From Otis tarda (lineage: Eukaryota > Chordata > Aves > Otidiformes > Otididae): 64,000 nucleotides of DNA. The notes beneath the pieces are model-generated. The model saw only the letters and a list, made by a program, of their open reading frames with translations, had not been told where the DNA came from and did not search any database. The stretch spans positions 39,525,803-39,589,802 of the forward strand of contig CM048591.1 in assembly GCA_026413225.1 (NCBI GenBank), given 5' to 3'. Of the stretch, positions 24,468 through 35,962 are shown piece by piece. Made by a program: the position numbers and the translations under genes. The first letter of the stretch is position 1. Every line of letters begins with the position of its first letter.

Positions 24468-25059
24468 CACACGGAGAGCTGCAACGAGCAACTCCCCGAG
24501 CACGACACCAGCACCGACGGCCTCACTCAGCACTCCAGCCTCGCCAACTGCTCAGCTGGAGTCTGGGCACGAGCCCACCGCGTGAGACTCAGCACCCGCT
24601 CATAGGCACTGAGGGTGTCCTGGTCACAATCCATTGCTCAGGGATGTTCCAAGCTGTTGCTAGGTGACATCAGAGTCCTTCACCTGGACACGTCTCCGTC
24701 CATCTCTTGGTGACAACAAAACCTGTTGCCAAAATTGGGGGCTCGATGGCATCAGAACCCATCACTTGGGCAAATCGCTGTCCACTGGTCAGGGACATCA
24801 CAACAGGCTGTCCTCATCCACAGCGCTTGCCCTGGCAGCACTGCTGCCCCGGCACACACGTCTGGGCTTACCAGAATGCCACTGCCCACTCCATCCCCTC
24901 CATCTCTTGTCTTGTTCTCGGCATCGGTGTTTCACGCCGGTCACCGAGGCCTCGGCCCTGTCTTCTTGGGGCCCCGTCATGTCACTCTGGCTGTGGCAGG
25001 TGTCTCCAGGCACATATGGCAAGAGGGCTCACTGGCCAACACAGCCTTGACGTCTTCAT
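24468..25059. other. GC-rich region upstream of the RING gene, probable promoter side (unit 1)
   Basis: No protein recognised, although frames of 112-146 codons are open on the plus strand. The minus strand would contain the transcription start. A weak RFX X-box-like site (gttgctaggtgac, 24656-24668) and a MYB-type core (ccaactg, about 24529) are present. The phrase 'gacaacaaaacctgt' at about 24711 echoes 'taacaacagaacctgt' at 22083, so the two flanks of the gene share ancestry. Confidence 0.4.
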
Positions 25060-25150
25060 TTTAAAGTTAAAGCCTGTTCTGAATGGCATTTTCCAAATGC
25101 CTCTTTTTAATGCGCTGATAGGCACGAAGCATCGACCAGGACTCTAGGAC
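25060..25150 (-). mobile_element. CR1: CR1-like tail fragment B (unit 1)
   Basis: The pattern 'aaagcctgttctgaatggca', 'ttccaaatgcctc', 'gctgataggcacgaagcatc', 'gactctagg' aligns by eye with the left part of fragment A at 22147-22230. It stops before the conserved 'gcctgttccagtg' block. An older, more diverged copy on the other side of the gene. Confidence 0.65.
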
Positions 25151-25429
25151 CACTTCAGGTCACATTATAGGTGATGTTAAAAAAAAAAAAGTTTCTCAAA
25201 TTAATTATAAGATTGTAGAGGCTATTCGGCACAGTTCCCCTTGTACTTCGTCTTCCAAAGAACACTGATTTTGGAAGAAAACGTTGCACTGTTACTTCAG
25301 CCTCAGTGAGAAAGTAAATGAGAAGGAGTGTCAAAGGAACCCAGCTATGTAGACTCATACTAAGAGCAGACTTGGAGAATCAGCAATCAGCTAACCTACA
25401 GCTGGAGTTCGTACCACTGGTCACCACCC

Positions 25430-26000
25430 TGTAGGCCTAGCCATTCAGCAAGTTTTCAGTCCACCTCACTCTCTGTTCTACTTCATCAGCTTCTCTACAA
25501 GGATCTTACAGCACACAGTGTCAAAAGCCTTACTGAAATCTAGACAGTATCCACTGTCCTCCCCTCGTCTGCCAGGCCAGTCATTTAATCGGAGACATTT
25601 ATTAAGTTGATCAACCATGACTCCCCCTTGCTGAACCATTTTGACTATGCCTGATGATCTTTGTGTCCTTCATGAGCCTGGAAATGGTTTCCAGGACTAG
25701 CTGCTCCATCACCTCCCCAGAGACTGAGGTGAGACTGACTAGCCTGTTGGTCCTTGGCCAGTTCTCCTTTCTGCCCTTCTTGGAGATAGGAGTCGCTTTT
25801 CTCAGGTCCTCAGGTACTACTCCCAGTGACCATGATTGATAAAAGATTGTTGAGAGCGGCCTCACAATGACGTCAGACAGCTCCCTCAGCCTTCAGGAGT
25901 GCATCCTATCAGTGCTGATGGACTTCTGTGTGACCAGTTTGCTTAAGCATTTATTCAGTGACCTGGTCCTCTTCAACCAAGGGCACGTCTTCATTTCTCC
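25430..26000 (-). pseudogene. CR1: CR1 LINE reverse-transcriptase fragment (unit 1)
   Basis: Minus-strand translation gives recognisable avian CR1 RT pieces in order: TQKSISTDRMH, PLSTIFYQSWSLGVVPEDLR, VSLTSVSGEVMEQLVLETI, and further 3' the degenerate 'LLTLC' region. These correspond to the N-terminal fingers and start of the palm of the RT. Stops and frameshifts on both sides of an open stretch at 25611-25865 show it is dead. It is carried passively by the tandem unit. Confidence 0.88.
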
Positions 26001-28331
26001 AGACTTTCCCTCTGGGACGTGGAATTCCTGAAGGCCTGAGACTATCAAGAGTAACACAAACCCAATTAAAACAGTCTCTCTGTATTGTGAATACTGACTG
26101 AGCAGTGAGTGGAACACCCACTCCTTCATGCCGTAAATGTTCTGCCATAGGCAATACATAGATAGCACTTCAAATGTATTTACATATGCTTTTGAATAAC
26201 CCTCCAAAATGTTATTAGATGTACATATTCAAAAGGTGGTTAGCTGGTTGCTCTTAATTTCCTTATTTTGGTACCTTTCGTACAGATACGCAAGAGAACA
26301 GAAGGTGATTTTAGTACGGATTTGAGCTTATTTGAGGTCTCACACAAGTGAAAGACTATTGCACAGCGCTGTACCACCAGGACGGTATGTGAGATGACCT
26401 TCGTGCCACTCTATTTCTCTCTCAGAAAGAACTGATGTTTCTTTCTTGAGGAGGGGCGTAAGTTGCTCTGCATCAATATTTTTGCATGTCTTGATCTACT
26501 TATTTTAAGTGGCAGTCCGCTCTCTACTCACCTGCTGGTAGGTCCCATGTTTACTCTGACATTACCGATAGTTCATTTAAATCTCTCCTCATAGTTGTTT
26601 CTGAGCAGTCTGTTCAAGCGTTTCTCTCCTCCATGCCACTGTCAGCAGTGCAGACTGTTTCATTATTTGATACCGTAGCCCAAAACATGCAGAAGGTGCT
26701 GGAACCATATTAGGAACCGATTTGGAAAGAAGTTAATTGTGGTGCAGGAATGTATACTGAGTCTGTGACAGGAAACTATTGTATCAGAAGGCTTTATCCT
26801 GAGGAGGTAGAGCTCTAAAATATTCCTGAAATGATAAATTATGCTCTGATGTATATTGTAGCGTTTTTTATAAGAAAGGTTGTAACTTTCACAGTGGTTG
26901 TGCTCAATTTGTTTAATAATCCGACAGCTCTAGCAGCAGAAGGTTTTTATCTTTCATTTAAAAAACACGTACTTGGAGCACGTGCCTCGGTCGGTTCTGG
27001 GATCTGGTCTTAATTACTTAGGAAATCTTTTACAGAAAGACAGAAGTAATTCTAGACTATTTAACAAGCAGGTTTCACTGAAGCAAAATGCCTTTATGTG
27101 ACGCACTGTGTCTTGTCACAGGCCTGGAGAGCCATTTACTGCCAACTGCAAGCTGCTGTGCTGGGGTTCCTGTTCTGTGCAGCCGTAGTTGCAGCAGAGG
27201 ACTGCACAGTGTTTAGACCAGGTCTGTGATTTACTTATCCTGAGAGGTGGTCCCCACTTACTTCCAAGTCGAGAACAAATATTAGGCAGCCTCTCTACTG
27301 CCTGCCTCTGTGTGCTGCTCTTCTTGGCTCATTTATTAGGGAATACTTCTGGGCTGCAAGAGAGATCGTCTGTCTCGACAGACTCTTTACAGGGTGGCTT
27401 TTTTCAAAGCAGAAGAGAAGGCTTTATTAGGATGGGAGCTGCAGGAAGCAAGTGTGTTAGAGATGTGTATTTTGATAGGGTTAGGAGCAGGGGTTTTTTT
27501 TTCTGTCAGTTTGTAAGAGGATAACTGGGACTTCTCTGAGCTTGTAGGTGTAAGTAAGACCTTAGGTTTAACTGCCTGCTCGTTGATGTTTCACCTCTGA
27601 ATCTATTGTCTCTTGTTCTGGTTCCTTTCTTTGAGATTATATTGTATTTATCATAGTCTAATTCGGTTTCCAGTAAAGTATCAAGTGTAAAGATATGGTG
27701 AAGTAAGACTGAAACGTGACCTTTGTGCGGCACCTGAATTCCGGTAGGACTCAACCTGCTGTTTCTGCTGCCTGCCCTTTCCCGCTGTCCTGCCTGAGAC
27801 AAGCAGGAGTGTCGTTTTCACGGAGGCAGCAGTACTGTGAATATGTATATTGTTGGCTGTGAAGAAGAAGTGGTGATGTTAAATATTGATTTGTGTCAGG
27901 CTGGTATCTTGAGAAAGAAAAGCACGCTCCCAGAATTCAAAGAAAAATATTGTCATAATCAAGGGTTCAGGCCATAGATTTCAGGCTCTGTCAGGGAAAA
28001 GTGTTTGTATTCAAGGACTGGTGTGGACCTGTGTCCACCAGGATTGTGATAGCATGAAATGAAGTCTGTCTTTATGTAGTTTTGGGTGTAGTCTACCCAG
28101 AAAAAAATATTTATAAGGAATAGCTGTTGGCTGACTTTTCTACAAAAACCAGTGAGCAAATACAGGTGACAGTAAACAGGTAATTCCAGACTGTCAGATG
28201 TCTGCTTGCATGTTTTCAGTGCTGGAGTGTGCCGCTGCCTGCTTCTTTAGTTGTCCTTTTCCATACGTGAGTGTCATAGAGGTACTGTTTCACCTGTGGT
28301 GGCATCTCCTCCTGCTCTTCTGGGGAAAACG
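26001..28331. other. AT-rich filler of the tandem unit, no gene recognised (unit 1)
   Basis: No protein family or transposon recognised on either strand. A G/T run near 27491 (4 G then 9 T here) varies between units. Absent from the left flank, so it was part of the segment that became the repeat unit. The same holds for the equivalent stretch of each later unit. Confidence 0.5.
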
Positions 28332-28346
28332 AGAGAGAATCTCTCT
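28332..28346. repeat. 15-bp palindrome at the unit 1/unit 2 junction
   Basis: agagaga, a single a, then tctctct. It lies five bases before the start of the next unit and recurs at every internal junction (for example near 34729, 41122, 47520, 53913 and 60307). It is absent at the left edge of the array. Confidence 0.85.
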
Positions 28347-28539
28347 AAAATCTGAATGACGGTATATAATCTCAAAAAATGGATTAAGAATCTGCCTGAA
28401 GACGTGCAAGACCACAACAGTGATCGTAACTGTGATGTGATTGTAAAGTGATGTAGTGTGAAGTCCATCCCTCAGTAACAACAGAACCTGTCACTCGGGG
28501 GTTCAATGGCAATAAGCACTCCAGGCCTGACCAGAAGGT

Positions 28540-28715
28540 AAAGCCTGTTGTGAAGGGCGTTGTCCAAGTACCTCCTTTCAAGGCACTGACAGGCACGGGG
28601 CATGGACCGGCTGGCTCTAGGGAGCCTGTTCCAGTGTCTGACCGGCCTCTTGGTAAAGAAAGGTTTCCTAATATCAAGTCTGAACCTCCTCTGATGCAGC
28701 TTTGAACCACTGCCA
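28540..28715 (-). mobile_element. CR1: CR1 tail fragment A (unit 2)
   Basis: Same insertion and same ends as in unit 1, so it was present before amplification. Confidence 0.85.
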
Positions 28716-29198
28716 TGCAGCCCAGCGCTGGATCGCAGCGGGGAGAGCTCAGCACCTCCCTCTCCTCTTCCTCTCCTCGATGCAGAGAGCAGCACCGAGT
28801 CATGACTCCACGCAAGATGAGGGATTTGTGTGCTGCCGTGGCGAGGCTGTGCTGGGCAGTGCAGGCTGGTAAGGAGAGCAGAGCTCTGGGACACAGGAGC
28901 AGAGGGTGCACTGAGGAGGCCAGGCCTGGGGTGATGAGTGGTGGGGCACGCGCTGGCCCTGGAGAGCCCCCAGCTGGAAACTTCTGCTCTGGAACCAGCT
29001 GCAGAGGTGCAGGCCTGGATCTGGGCAGCACCTGCCTTTGTGGGGAGCAATGAAATAGTACGGGGCACACATAGAAGGACCCCTCAGCGTTACATGCCAG
29101 CTGTCTCAGCAAAAAAAAAAAAACCTAAAAAAGGGTGAGGATAGCAAGGCCGCCTGCACTGTTAGTGACACTGACACTTTTTCTGTAGTTTCAATGCA

Positions 29199-29204
29199 TT
29201 TATT
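29199..29204 (-). promoter_or_regulatory. AATAAA polyadenylation signal (unit 2)
   Basis: 369 nt beyond the CDS stop, minus strand. Confidence 0.5.
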
Positions 29205-29567
29205 TTACTTGGATAATTGGGTTTAGGGGGCTGGGAGCCCTTGAGGGCTGGCAGATGTCCCAGCCGATGGTGTGGTCTTGTTTTGGTCATGCCCTGAGGC
29301 ACCCTCCACGGTCACCGGCGTGGTGCTGATTTCTTGTTGTCTGGAGAGGCCTCAGAGCTGCCAGTCTTCCTCTTTAGGGGTCGCCGTGGCCCCCCGGGGA
29401 GCGTTTACTGCCCCAGCTGGAAGTGGAGGGCCCAGGCACAGCCTCCTGTGGCTGCACCCGGGCCTCTTCTTGCTCCGCAGAGGTGGCAATGGGAGCAGAG
29501 GGGTGGCTGCCAGGACTCCCGCCAGTGGCAGTGGGTGAGGCGCCGGGGAGCTCCTCCCCACCAGATC

Positions 29568-30320
29568 TCACAGGGCTGCCAGACAGGGCTGCGCTGGGGG
29601 CGAGACACCCTCTTGGGGAGGCAGCAGGGCTGGGAGCACCCGCGGGGCTGCCCTCCAGCCCCCGGCAGCATGGGCGTCCTGCTGGCCCAGGGGACGACGG
29701 GCCTCTCTGCTGGGCCCTTGCACGGTGACATGTGCACGCTGTTGTGCACGTGTCACTGTGCGGTTTTGGACGGAGCCTCCCAGCATCTGGACCGGCAGCA
29801 GCTCTGCATCCACCCTGCTGTTGGTGGGGATGCCCGTGTTGGTGTTCTCTGCCACGGCTGCCTCCAGCACCCTGTTGCCAAAGAGCTCCTCCAGCTCCTG
29901 ATGGACCCAGGACTGCAGGGTCTGGAAGAGCGTTGGATGGTTCTCAAAATGGCTCAACCAGTTTGGGGGCTGGAGGCCGCCCGCAGGATGCCTGGGCACC
30001 CCTTCTGCCACTCGTCCTTGCGCTGCCCCACGGCGATGGAGGTGGTGGGCGCCCTGGGGTCTGGGAGCTCCTGCGGCCTGGCGGACAATGACTGATGATG
30101 TCCCAGGTGGTGTAATGACATGCTCCATGTAGTCATTGTCCGCCCGCACCGAGTGCAAGATGGATAGGATCCTCCTCTTGCAGAGGGGGCACTCGGGTTT
30201 GGTTTCAGCCCACCGCAAGATGCACAGATAGCAGAACTGGTGGAGGCATGGCATCACGTAGCTGACCTCCTCCCAGCTGTCCAGGCATATTGGACAGCGG
30301 TCCTTCAGCTCTGTGGCCAT
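29568..30320 (-). CDS. TOPORS-like RING-finger E3 ligase, short form (unit 2)
   Basis: Encodes the same 250 residues as unit 1, with all eight zinc ligands kept. Here the G run upstream of the ATG has 6 G, so the minus-strand frame stays open from the predicted splice acceptor at 30406 through the ATG. It adds an Ala/Pro-rich stretch (TPAAAAPGRG, PPSPPQPVES). A spliced transcript could therefore carry an N-terminal extension in this copy but not in unit 1. Downstream, the C/G run at about 29391-29400 is 6 C plus 4 G, which disrupts the alternative C-terminal frame. Confidence 0.75.
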   Translation of the reverse strand: MATELKDRCPICLDSWEEVSYVMPCLHQFCYLCILRWAETKPECPLCKRRILSILHSVRADNDYMEHVITPPGTSSVIVRQAAGAPRPQGAHHLHRRGAAQGRVAEGVPRHPAGGLQPPNWLSHFENHPTLFQTLQSWVHQELEELFGNRVLEAAVAENTNTGIPTNSRVDAELLPVQMLGGSVQNRTVTRAQQRAHVTVQGPSREARRPLGQQDAHAAGGWRAAPRVLPALLPPQEGVSPPAQPCLAAL

Positions 30321-30339
30321 GCTCTCCACTGGCTGCGGT

Positions 30340-30864
30340 GGGCTGGGGGGAGCTGGGGATGTTGAGCCGCTCCCTCTCCCTGGTGCCGCAGCAGCGGGTG
30401 TCACGCTAGAAAAGGAAGAGAGGCCACCGTCACTGGTTGGCCCGGGTAGAGGTGGAAGAAATGCCCAGGTCCCTCAAGAAGGAAGCCCTCCCAGCTCCCC
30501 GGCCAGCTCACCTCTGCTGCTGCGAGCGCACCGCCTGGGTATCCCGGCTGCCTGAACCTGGCAGGGCCGGGGAAAATCCTGCCCCGGCTCTGGGGTCGGG
30601 GCTGGGGGAGCTGGGGATGTTGAGCCGCTCCCTCTCCCTGGTGCCGCAGCAGCAGGTGTCACGCTAGAAAAGGAAGAGAGGCCACCATCACTGGTTGGCC
30701 CGGGTGGGGGTGGAAGAAATGCCCAGGTCCCTCAAGAAGGAAACCCTCCCAGCTCCCCGGCCAGCTCACCTCTGCTGCTGCGAGCGCACCTCCTGGGGAT
30801 CCCGGCTGCCTGAACCTGGCAGGGCCGGGAAAAATCCTCCAGTCCTGCACTGGCTCTGGGGTCG
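30340..30864 (-). repeat. Duplicated exon-intron leader module (unit 2)
   Basis: Predicted introns 30406-30511 and 30664-30769, each 106 nt, with the donor and acceptor of unit 1 unchanged. Confidence 0.7.
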
Positions 30865-31456
30865 CACACGGAGAGCTGCAACGAGCAACTCCCCGAGCAC
30901 GACACCAGCACCGACGGCCTCACTCAGCACTCCAGCCTCGCCAACTGCTCAGCTGGAGTCTGGGCACGAGCCCACCGCGTGAGACTCAGCACCCGCTCAT
31001 AGGCACTGAGGGTGTCCTGGTCACAATCCATTGCTCAGGGATGTTCCAAGCTGTTGCTAGGTGACATCAGAGTCCTTCACCTGGACACGTCTCCGTCCAT
31101 CTCTTGGTGACAACAAAACCTGTTGCCAAAATTGGGGGCTCGATGGCATCAGAACCCATCACTTGGGCAAATCGCTGTCCACTGGTCAGGGACATCACAA
31201 CAGGCTGTCCTCATCCACAGCGCTTGCCCTGGCAGCACTGCTGCCCCGGCACACACGTCTGGGCTTACCAGAATGCCACTGCCCACTCCATCCCCTCCAT
31301 CTCTTGTCTTGTTCTCGGCATCGGTGTTTCACGCCGGTCACCGAGGCCTCGGCCCTGTCTTCTTGGGGCCCCGTCATGTCACTCTGGCTGTGGCAGGTGT
31401 CTCCAGGCACATATGGCAAGAGGGCTCACTGGCCAACACAGCCTTGACGTCTTCAT

Positions 31457-31547
31457 TTTAAAGTTAAAGCCTGTTCTGAATGGCATTTTCCAAATGCCTC
31501 TTTTTAATGCGCTGATAGGCACGAAGCATCGACCAGGACTCTAGGAC
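31457..31547 (-). mobile_element. CR1: CR1-like tail fragment B (unit 2)
   Basis: Identical in position to the unit 1 copy, followed by a 12-A run. Confidence 0.65.
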
Positions 31548-31826
31548 CACTTCAGGTCACATTATAGGTGATGTTAAAAAAAAAAAAGTTTCTCAAATTA
31601 ATTATAAGATTGTAGAGGCTATTCGGCACAGTTCCCCTTGTACTTCGTCTTCCAAAGAACACTGATTTTGGAAGAAAACGTTGCACTGTTACTTCAGCCT
31701 CAGTGAGAAAGTAAATGAGAAGGAGTGTCAAAGGAACCCAGCTATGTAGACTCATACTAAGAGCAGACTTGGAGAATCAGCAATCAGCTAACCTACAGCT
31801 GGAGTTCGTACCACTGGTCACCACCC

Positions 31827-32397
31827 TGTAGGCCTAGCCATTCAGCAAGTTTTCAGTCCACCTCACTCTCTGTTCTACTTCATCAGCTTCTCTACAAGGA
31901 TCTTACAGCACACAGTGTCAAAAGCCTTACTGAAATCTAGACAGTATCCACTGTCCTCCCCTCGTCTGCCAGGCCAGTCATTTAATCGGAGACATTTATT
32001 AAGTTGATCAACCATGACTCCCCCTTGCTGAACCATTTTGACTATGCCTGATGATCTTTGTGTCCTTCATGAGCCTGGAAATGGTTTCCAGGACTAGCTG
32101 CTCCATCACCTCCCCAGAGACTGAGGTGAGACTGACTAGCCTGTTGGTCCTTGGCCAGTTCTCCTTTCTGCCCTTCTTGGAGATAGGAGTCGCTTTTCTC
32201 AGGTCCTCAGGTACTACTCCCAGTGACCATGATTGATAAAAGATTGTTGAGAGCGGCCTCACAATGACGTCAGACAGCTCCCTCAGCCTTCAGGAGTGCA
32301 TCCTATCAGTGCTGATGGACTTCTGTGTGACCAGTTTGCTTAAGCATTTATTCAGTGACCTGGTCCTCTTCAACCAAGGGCACGTCTTCATTTCTCC
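31827..32397 (-). pseudogene. CR1: CR1 reverse-transcriptase fragment (unit 2)
   Basis: Longest open part 32008-32262. Same breaks as in unit 1. Confidence 0.88.
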
Positions 32398-34936
32398 AGA
32401 CTTTCCCTCTGGGACGTGGAATTCCTGAAGGCCTGAGACTATCAAGAGTAACACAAACCCAATTAAAACAGTCTCTCTGTATTGTGAATACTGACTGAGC
32501 AGTGAGTGGAACACCCACTCCTTCATGCCGTAAATGTTCTGCCATAGGCAATACATAGATAGCACTTCAAATGTATTTACATATGCTTTTGAATAACCCT
32601 CCAAAATGTTATTAGATGTACATATTCAAAAGGTGGTTAGCTGGTTGCTCTTAATTTCCTTATTTTGGTACCTTTCGTACAGATACGCAAGAGAACAGAA
32701 GGTGATTTTAGTACGGATTTGAGCTTATTTGAGGTCTCACACAAGTGAAAGACTATTGCACAGCGCTGTACCACCAGGACGGTATGTGAGATGACCTTCG
32801 TGCCACTCTATTTCTCTCTCAGAAAGAACTGATGTTTCTTTCTTGAGGAGGGGCGTAAGTTGCTCTGCATCAATATTTTTGCATGTCTTGATCTACTTAT
32901 TTTAAGTGGCAGTCCGCTCTCTACTCACCTGCTGGTAGGTCCCATGTTTACTCTGACATTACCGATAGTTCATTTAAATCTCTCCTCATAGTTGTTTCTG
33001 AGCAGTCTGTTCAAGCGTTTCTCTCCTCCATGCCACTGTCAGCAGTGCAGACTGTTTCATTATTTGATACCGTAGCCCAAAACATGCAGAAGGTGCTGGA
33101 ACCATATTAGGAACCGATTTGGAAAGAAGTTAATTGTGGTGCAGGAATGTATACTGAGTCTGTGACAGGAAACTATTGTATCAGAAGGCTTTATCCTGAG
33201 GAGGTAGAGCTCTAAAATATTCCTGAAATGATAAATTATGCTCTGATGTATATTGTAGCGTTTTTTATAAGAAAGGTTGTAACTTTCACAGTGGTTGTGC
33301 TCAATTTGTTTAATAATCCGACAGCTCTAGCAGCAGAAGGTTTTTATCTTTCATTTAAAAAACACGTACTTGGAGCACGTGCCTCGGTCGGTTCTGGGAT
33401 CTGGTCTTAATTACTTAGGAAATCTTTTACAGAAAGACAGAAGTAATTCTAGACTATTTAACAAGCAGGTTTCACTGAAGCAAAATGCCTTTATGTGACG
33501 CACTGTGTCTTGTCACAGGCCTGGAGAGCCATTTACTGCCAACTGCAAGCTGCTGTGCTGGGGTTCCTGTTCTGTGCAGCCGTAGTTGCAGCAGAGGACT
33601 GCACAGTGTTTAGACCAGGTCTGTGATTTACTTATCCTGAGAGGTGGTCCCCACTTACTTCCAAGTCGAGAACAAATATTAGGCAGCCTCTCTACTGCCT
33701 GCCTCTGTGTGCTGCTCTTCTTGGCTCATTTATTAGGGAATACTTCTGGGCTGCAAGAGAGATCGTCTGTCTCGACAGACTCTTTACAGGGTGGCTTTTT
33801 TCAAAGCAGAAGAGAAGGCTTTATTAGGATGGGAGCTGCAGGAAGCAAGTGTGTTAGAGATGTGTATTTTGATAGGGTTAGGAGCAGGGTTTTTTTTTTC
33901 TGTCAGTTTGTAAGAGGATAACTGGGACTTCTCTGAGCTTGTAGGTGTAAGTAAGACCTTAGGTTTAACTGCCTGCTCGTTGATGTTTCACCTCTGAATC
34001 TATTGTCTCTTGTTCTGGTTCCTTTCTTTGAGATTATATTGTATTTATCATAGTCTAATTCGGTTTCCAGTAAAGTATCAAGTGTAAAGATATGGTGAAG
34101 TAAGACTGAAACGTGACCTTTGTGCGGCACCTGAATTCCGGTAGGACTCAACCTGCTGTTTCTGCTGCCTGCCCTTTCCCGCTGTCCTGCCTGAGACAAG
34201 CAGGAGTGTCGTTTTCACGGAGGCAGCAGTACTGTGAATATGTATATTGTTGGCTGTGAAGAAGAAGTGGTGATGTTAAATATTGATTTGTGTCAGGCTG
34301 GTATCTTGAGAAAGAAAAGCACGCTCCCAGAATTCAAAGAAAAATATTGTCATAATCAAGGGTTCAGGCCATAGATTTCAGGCTCTGTCAGGGAAAAGTG
34401 TTTGTATTCAAGGACTGGTGTGGACCTGTGTCCACCAGGATTGTGATAGCATGAAATGAAGTCTGTCTTTATGTAGTTTTGGGTGTAGTCTACCCAGAAA
34501 AAAATATTTATAAGGAATAGCTGTTGGCTGACTTTTCTACAAAAACCAGTGAGCAAATACAGGTGACAGTAAACAGGTAATTCCAGACTGTCAGATGTCT
34601 GCTTGCATGTTTTCAGTGCTGGAGTGTGCCGCTGCCTGCTTCTTTAGTTGTCCTTTTCCATACGTGAGTGTCATAGAGGTACTGTTTCACCTGTGGTGGC
34701 ATCTCCTCCTGCTCTTCTGGGGAAAACGAGAGAGAATCTCTCTAAAAACTGAATGACGGTATATAATCTCAAAAAATGGATTAAGAATCTGCCTGAAGAC
34801 GTGCAAGACCACAACAGTGATCGTAACTGTGATGTGATTGTAAAGTGATGTAGTGTGAAGTCCATCCCTCAGTAACAACAGAACCTGTCACTCGGGGGTT
34901 CAATGGCAATAAGCACTCCAGGCCTGACCAGAAGGT

Positions 34937-35112
34937 AAAGCCTGTTGTGAAGGGCGTTGTCCAAGTACCTCCTTTCAAGGCACTGACAGGCACGGGGCAT
35001 GGACCGGCTGGCTCTAGGGAGCCTGTTCCAGTGTCTGACCGGCCTCTTGGTAAAGAAAGGTTTCCTAATATCAAGTCTGAACCTCCTCTGATGCAGCTTT
35101 GAACCACTGCCA
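34937..35112 (-). mobile_element. CR1: CR1 tail fragment A (unit 3)
   Basis: Same fragment as in unit 1. Confidence 0.85.
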
Positions 35113-35592
35113 TGCAGCCCAGCGCTGGATCGCAGCGGGGAGAGCTCAGCACCTCCCTCTCCTCTTCCTCTCCTCGATGCAGAGAGCAGCACCGAGTCAT
35201 GACTCCACGCAAGATGAGGGATTTGTGTGCTGCCGTGGCGAGGCTGTGCTGGGCAGTGCAGGCTGGTAAGGAGAGCAGAGCTCTGGGACACAGGAGCAGA
35301 GGGTGCACTGAGGAGGCCAGGCCTGGGGTGATGAGTGGTGGGGCACGCGCTGGCCCTGGAGAGCCCCCAGCTGGAAACTTCTGCTCTGGAACCAGCTGCA
35401 GAGGTGCAGGCCTGGATCTGGGCAGCACCTGCCTTTGTGGGGAGCAATGAAATAGTACGGGGCACACATAGAAGGACCCCTCAGCGTTACATGCCAGCTG
35501 TCTCAGCAAAAAAAAAACCTAAAAAAGGGTGAGGATAGCAAGGCCGCCTGCACTGTTAGTGACACTGACACTTTTTCTGTAGTTTCAATGCA

Positions 35593-35598
35593 TTTATT
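35593..35598 (-). promoter_or_regulatory. AATAAA polyadenylation signal (unit 3)
   Basis: 370 nt beyond the CDS stop, one base further than in unit 1 because of a longer C/G run. Confidence 0.5.
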
Positions 35599-35962
35599 TT
35601 ACTTGGATAATTGGGTTTGGGGGGCTGGGAGCCCTTGAGGGCTGGCAGATGTCCCAGCCGATGGTGTGGTCTTGTTTTGGTCATGCCCTGAGGCACCCTC
35701 CACGGTCACCGGCGTGGTGCTGATTTCTTGTTGTCTGGAGAGGCCTCAGAGCTGCCAGTCTTCCTCTTTAGGGGTCGCTGTGGCCCCCCGGGGGAGCGTT
35801 TACTGCCCCAGCTGGAAGTGGAGGGCCCAGGCACAGCCTCCTGTGGCTGCACCCGGGCCTCTTCTTGCTCCGCAGAGGTGGCAATGGGAGCAGAGGGGTG
35901 GCTGCCAGGACTCCCGCCAGTGGCAGTGGGTGAGGCGCCGGGGAGCTCCTCCCCACCAGATC

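Larger units (their letters stand above)
21959..28351. repeat. Tandem macrosatellite unit 1 (6393 bp)
   Basis: First unit of the array. Homology to later units starts at 'ctgaatga' (21959). The sequence to its left (21746-21958) is AT-rich and not part of the unit. Order on the plus strand: CR1 tail A, GC-rich segment, poly(A) signal, RING gene on the minus strand, duplicated leader module, GC-rich upstream region, CR1 tail B, poly-A run, CR1 RT fragment, AT-rich filler, 15-bp palindrome at the right junction. Unit 1 has private substitutions at its left edge (gatggtat for gacggtat, attaaaaat for attaagaat), as expected for the outermost copy. Confidence 0.97.
28352..34748. repeat. Tandem macrosatellite unit 2 (6397 bp)
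   Basis: Same order of parts as unit 1. The junction reads aaaatctg. The A run near 29111 is 13 A, the longest of the visible units. Confidence 0.97.

Noticed and set aside
24664-25147. Plus-strand frames of 112-146 codons upstream of the RING gene
   Set aside because: Several frames overlap in the same GC-rich stretch, none with recognisable domains. They run into CR1-like sequence.
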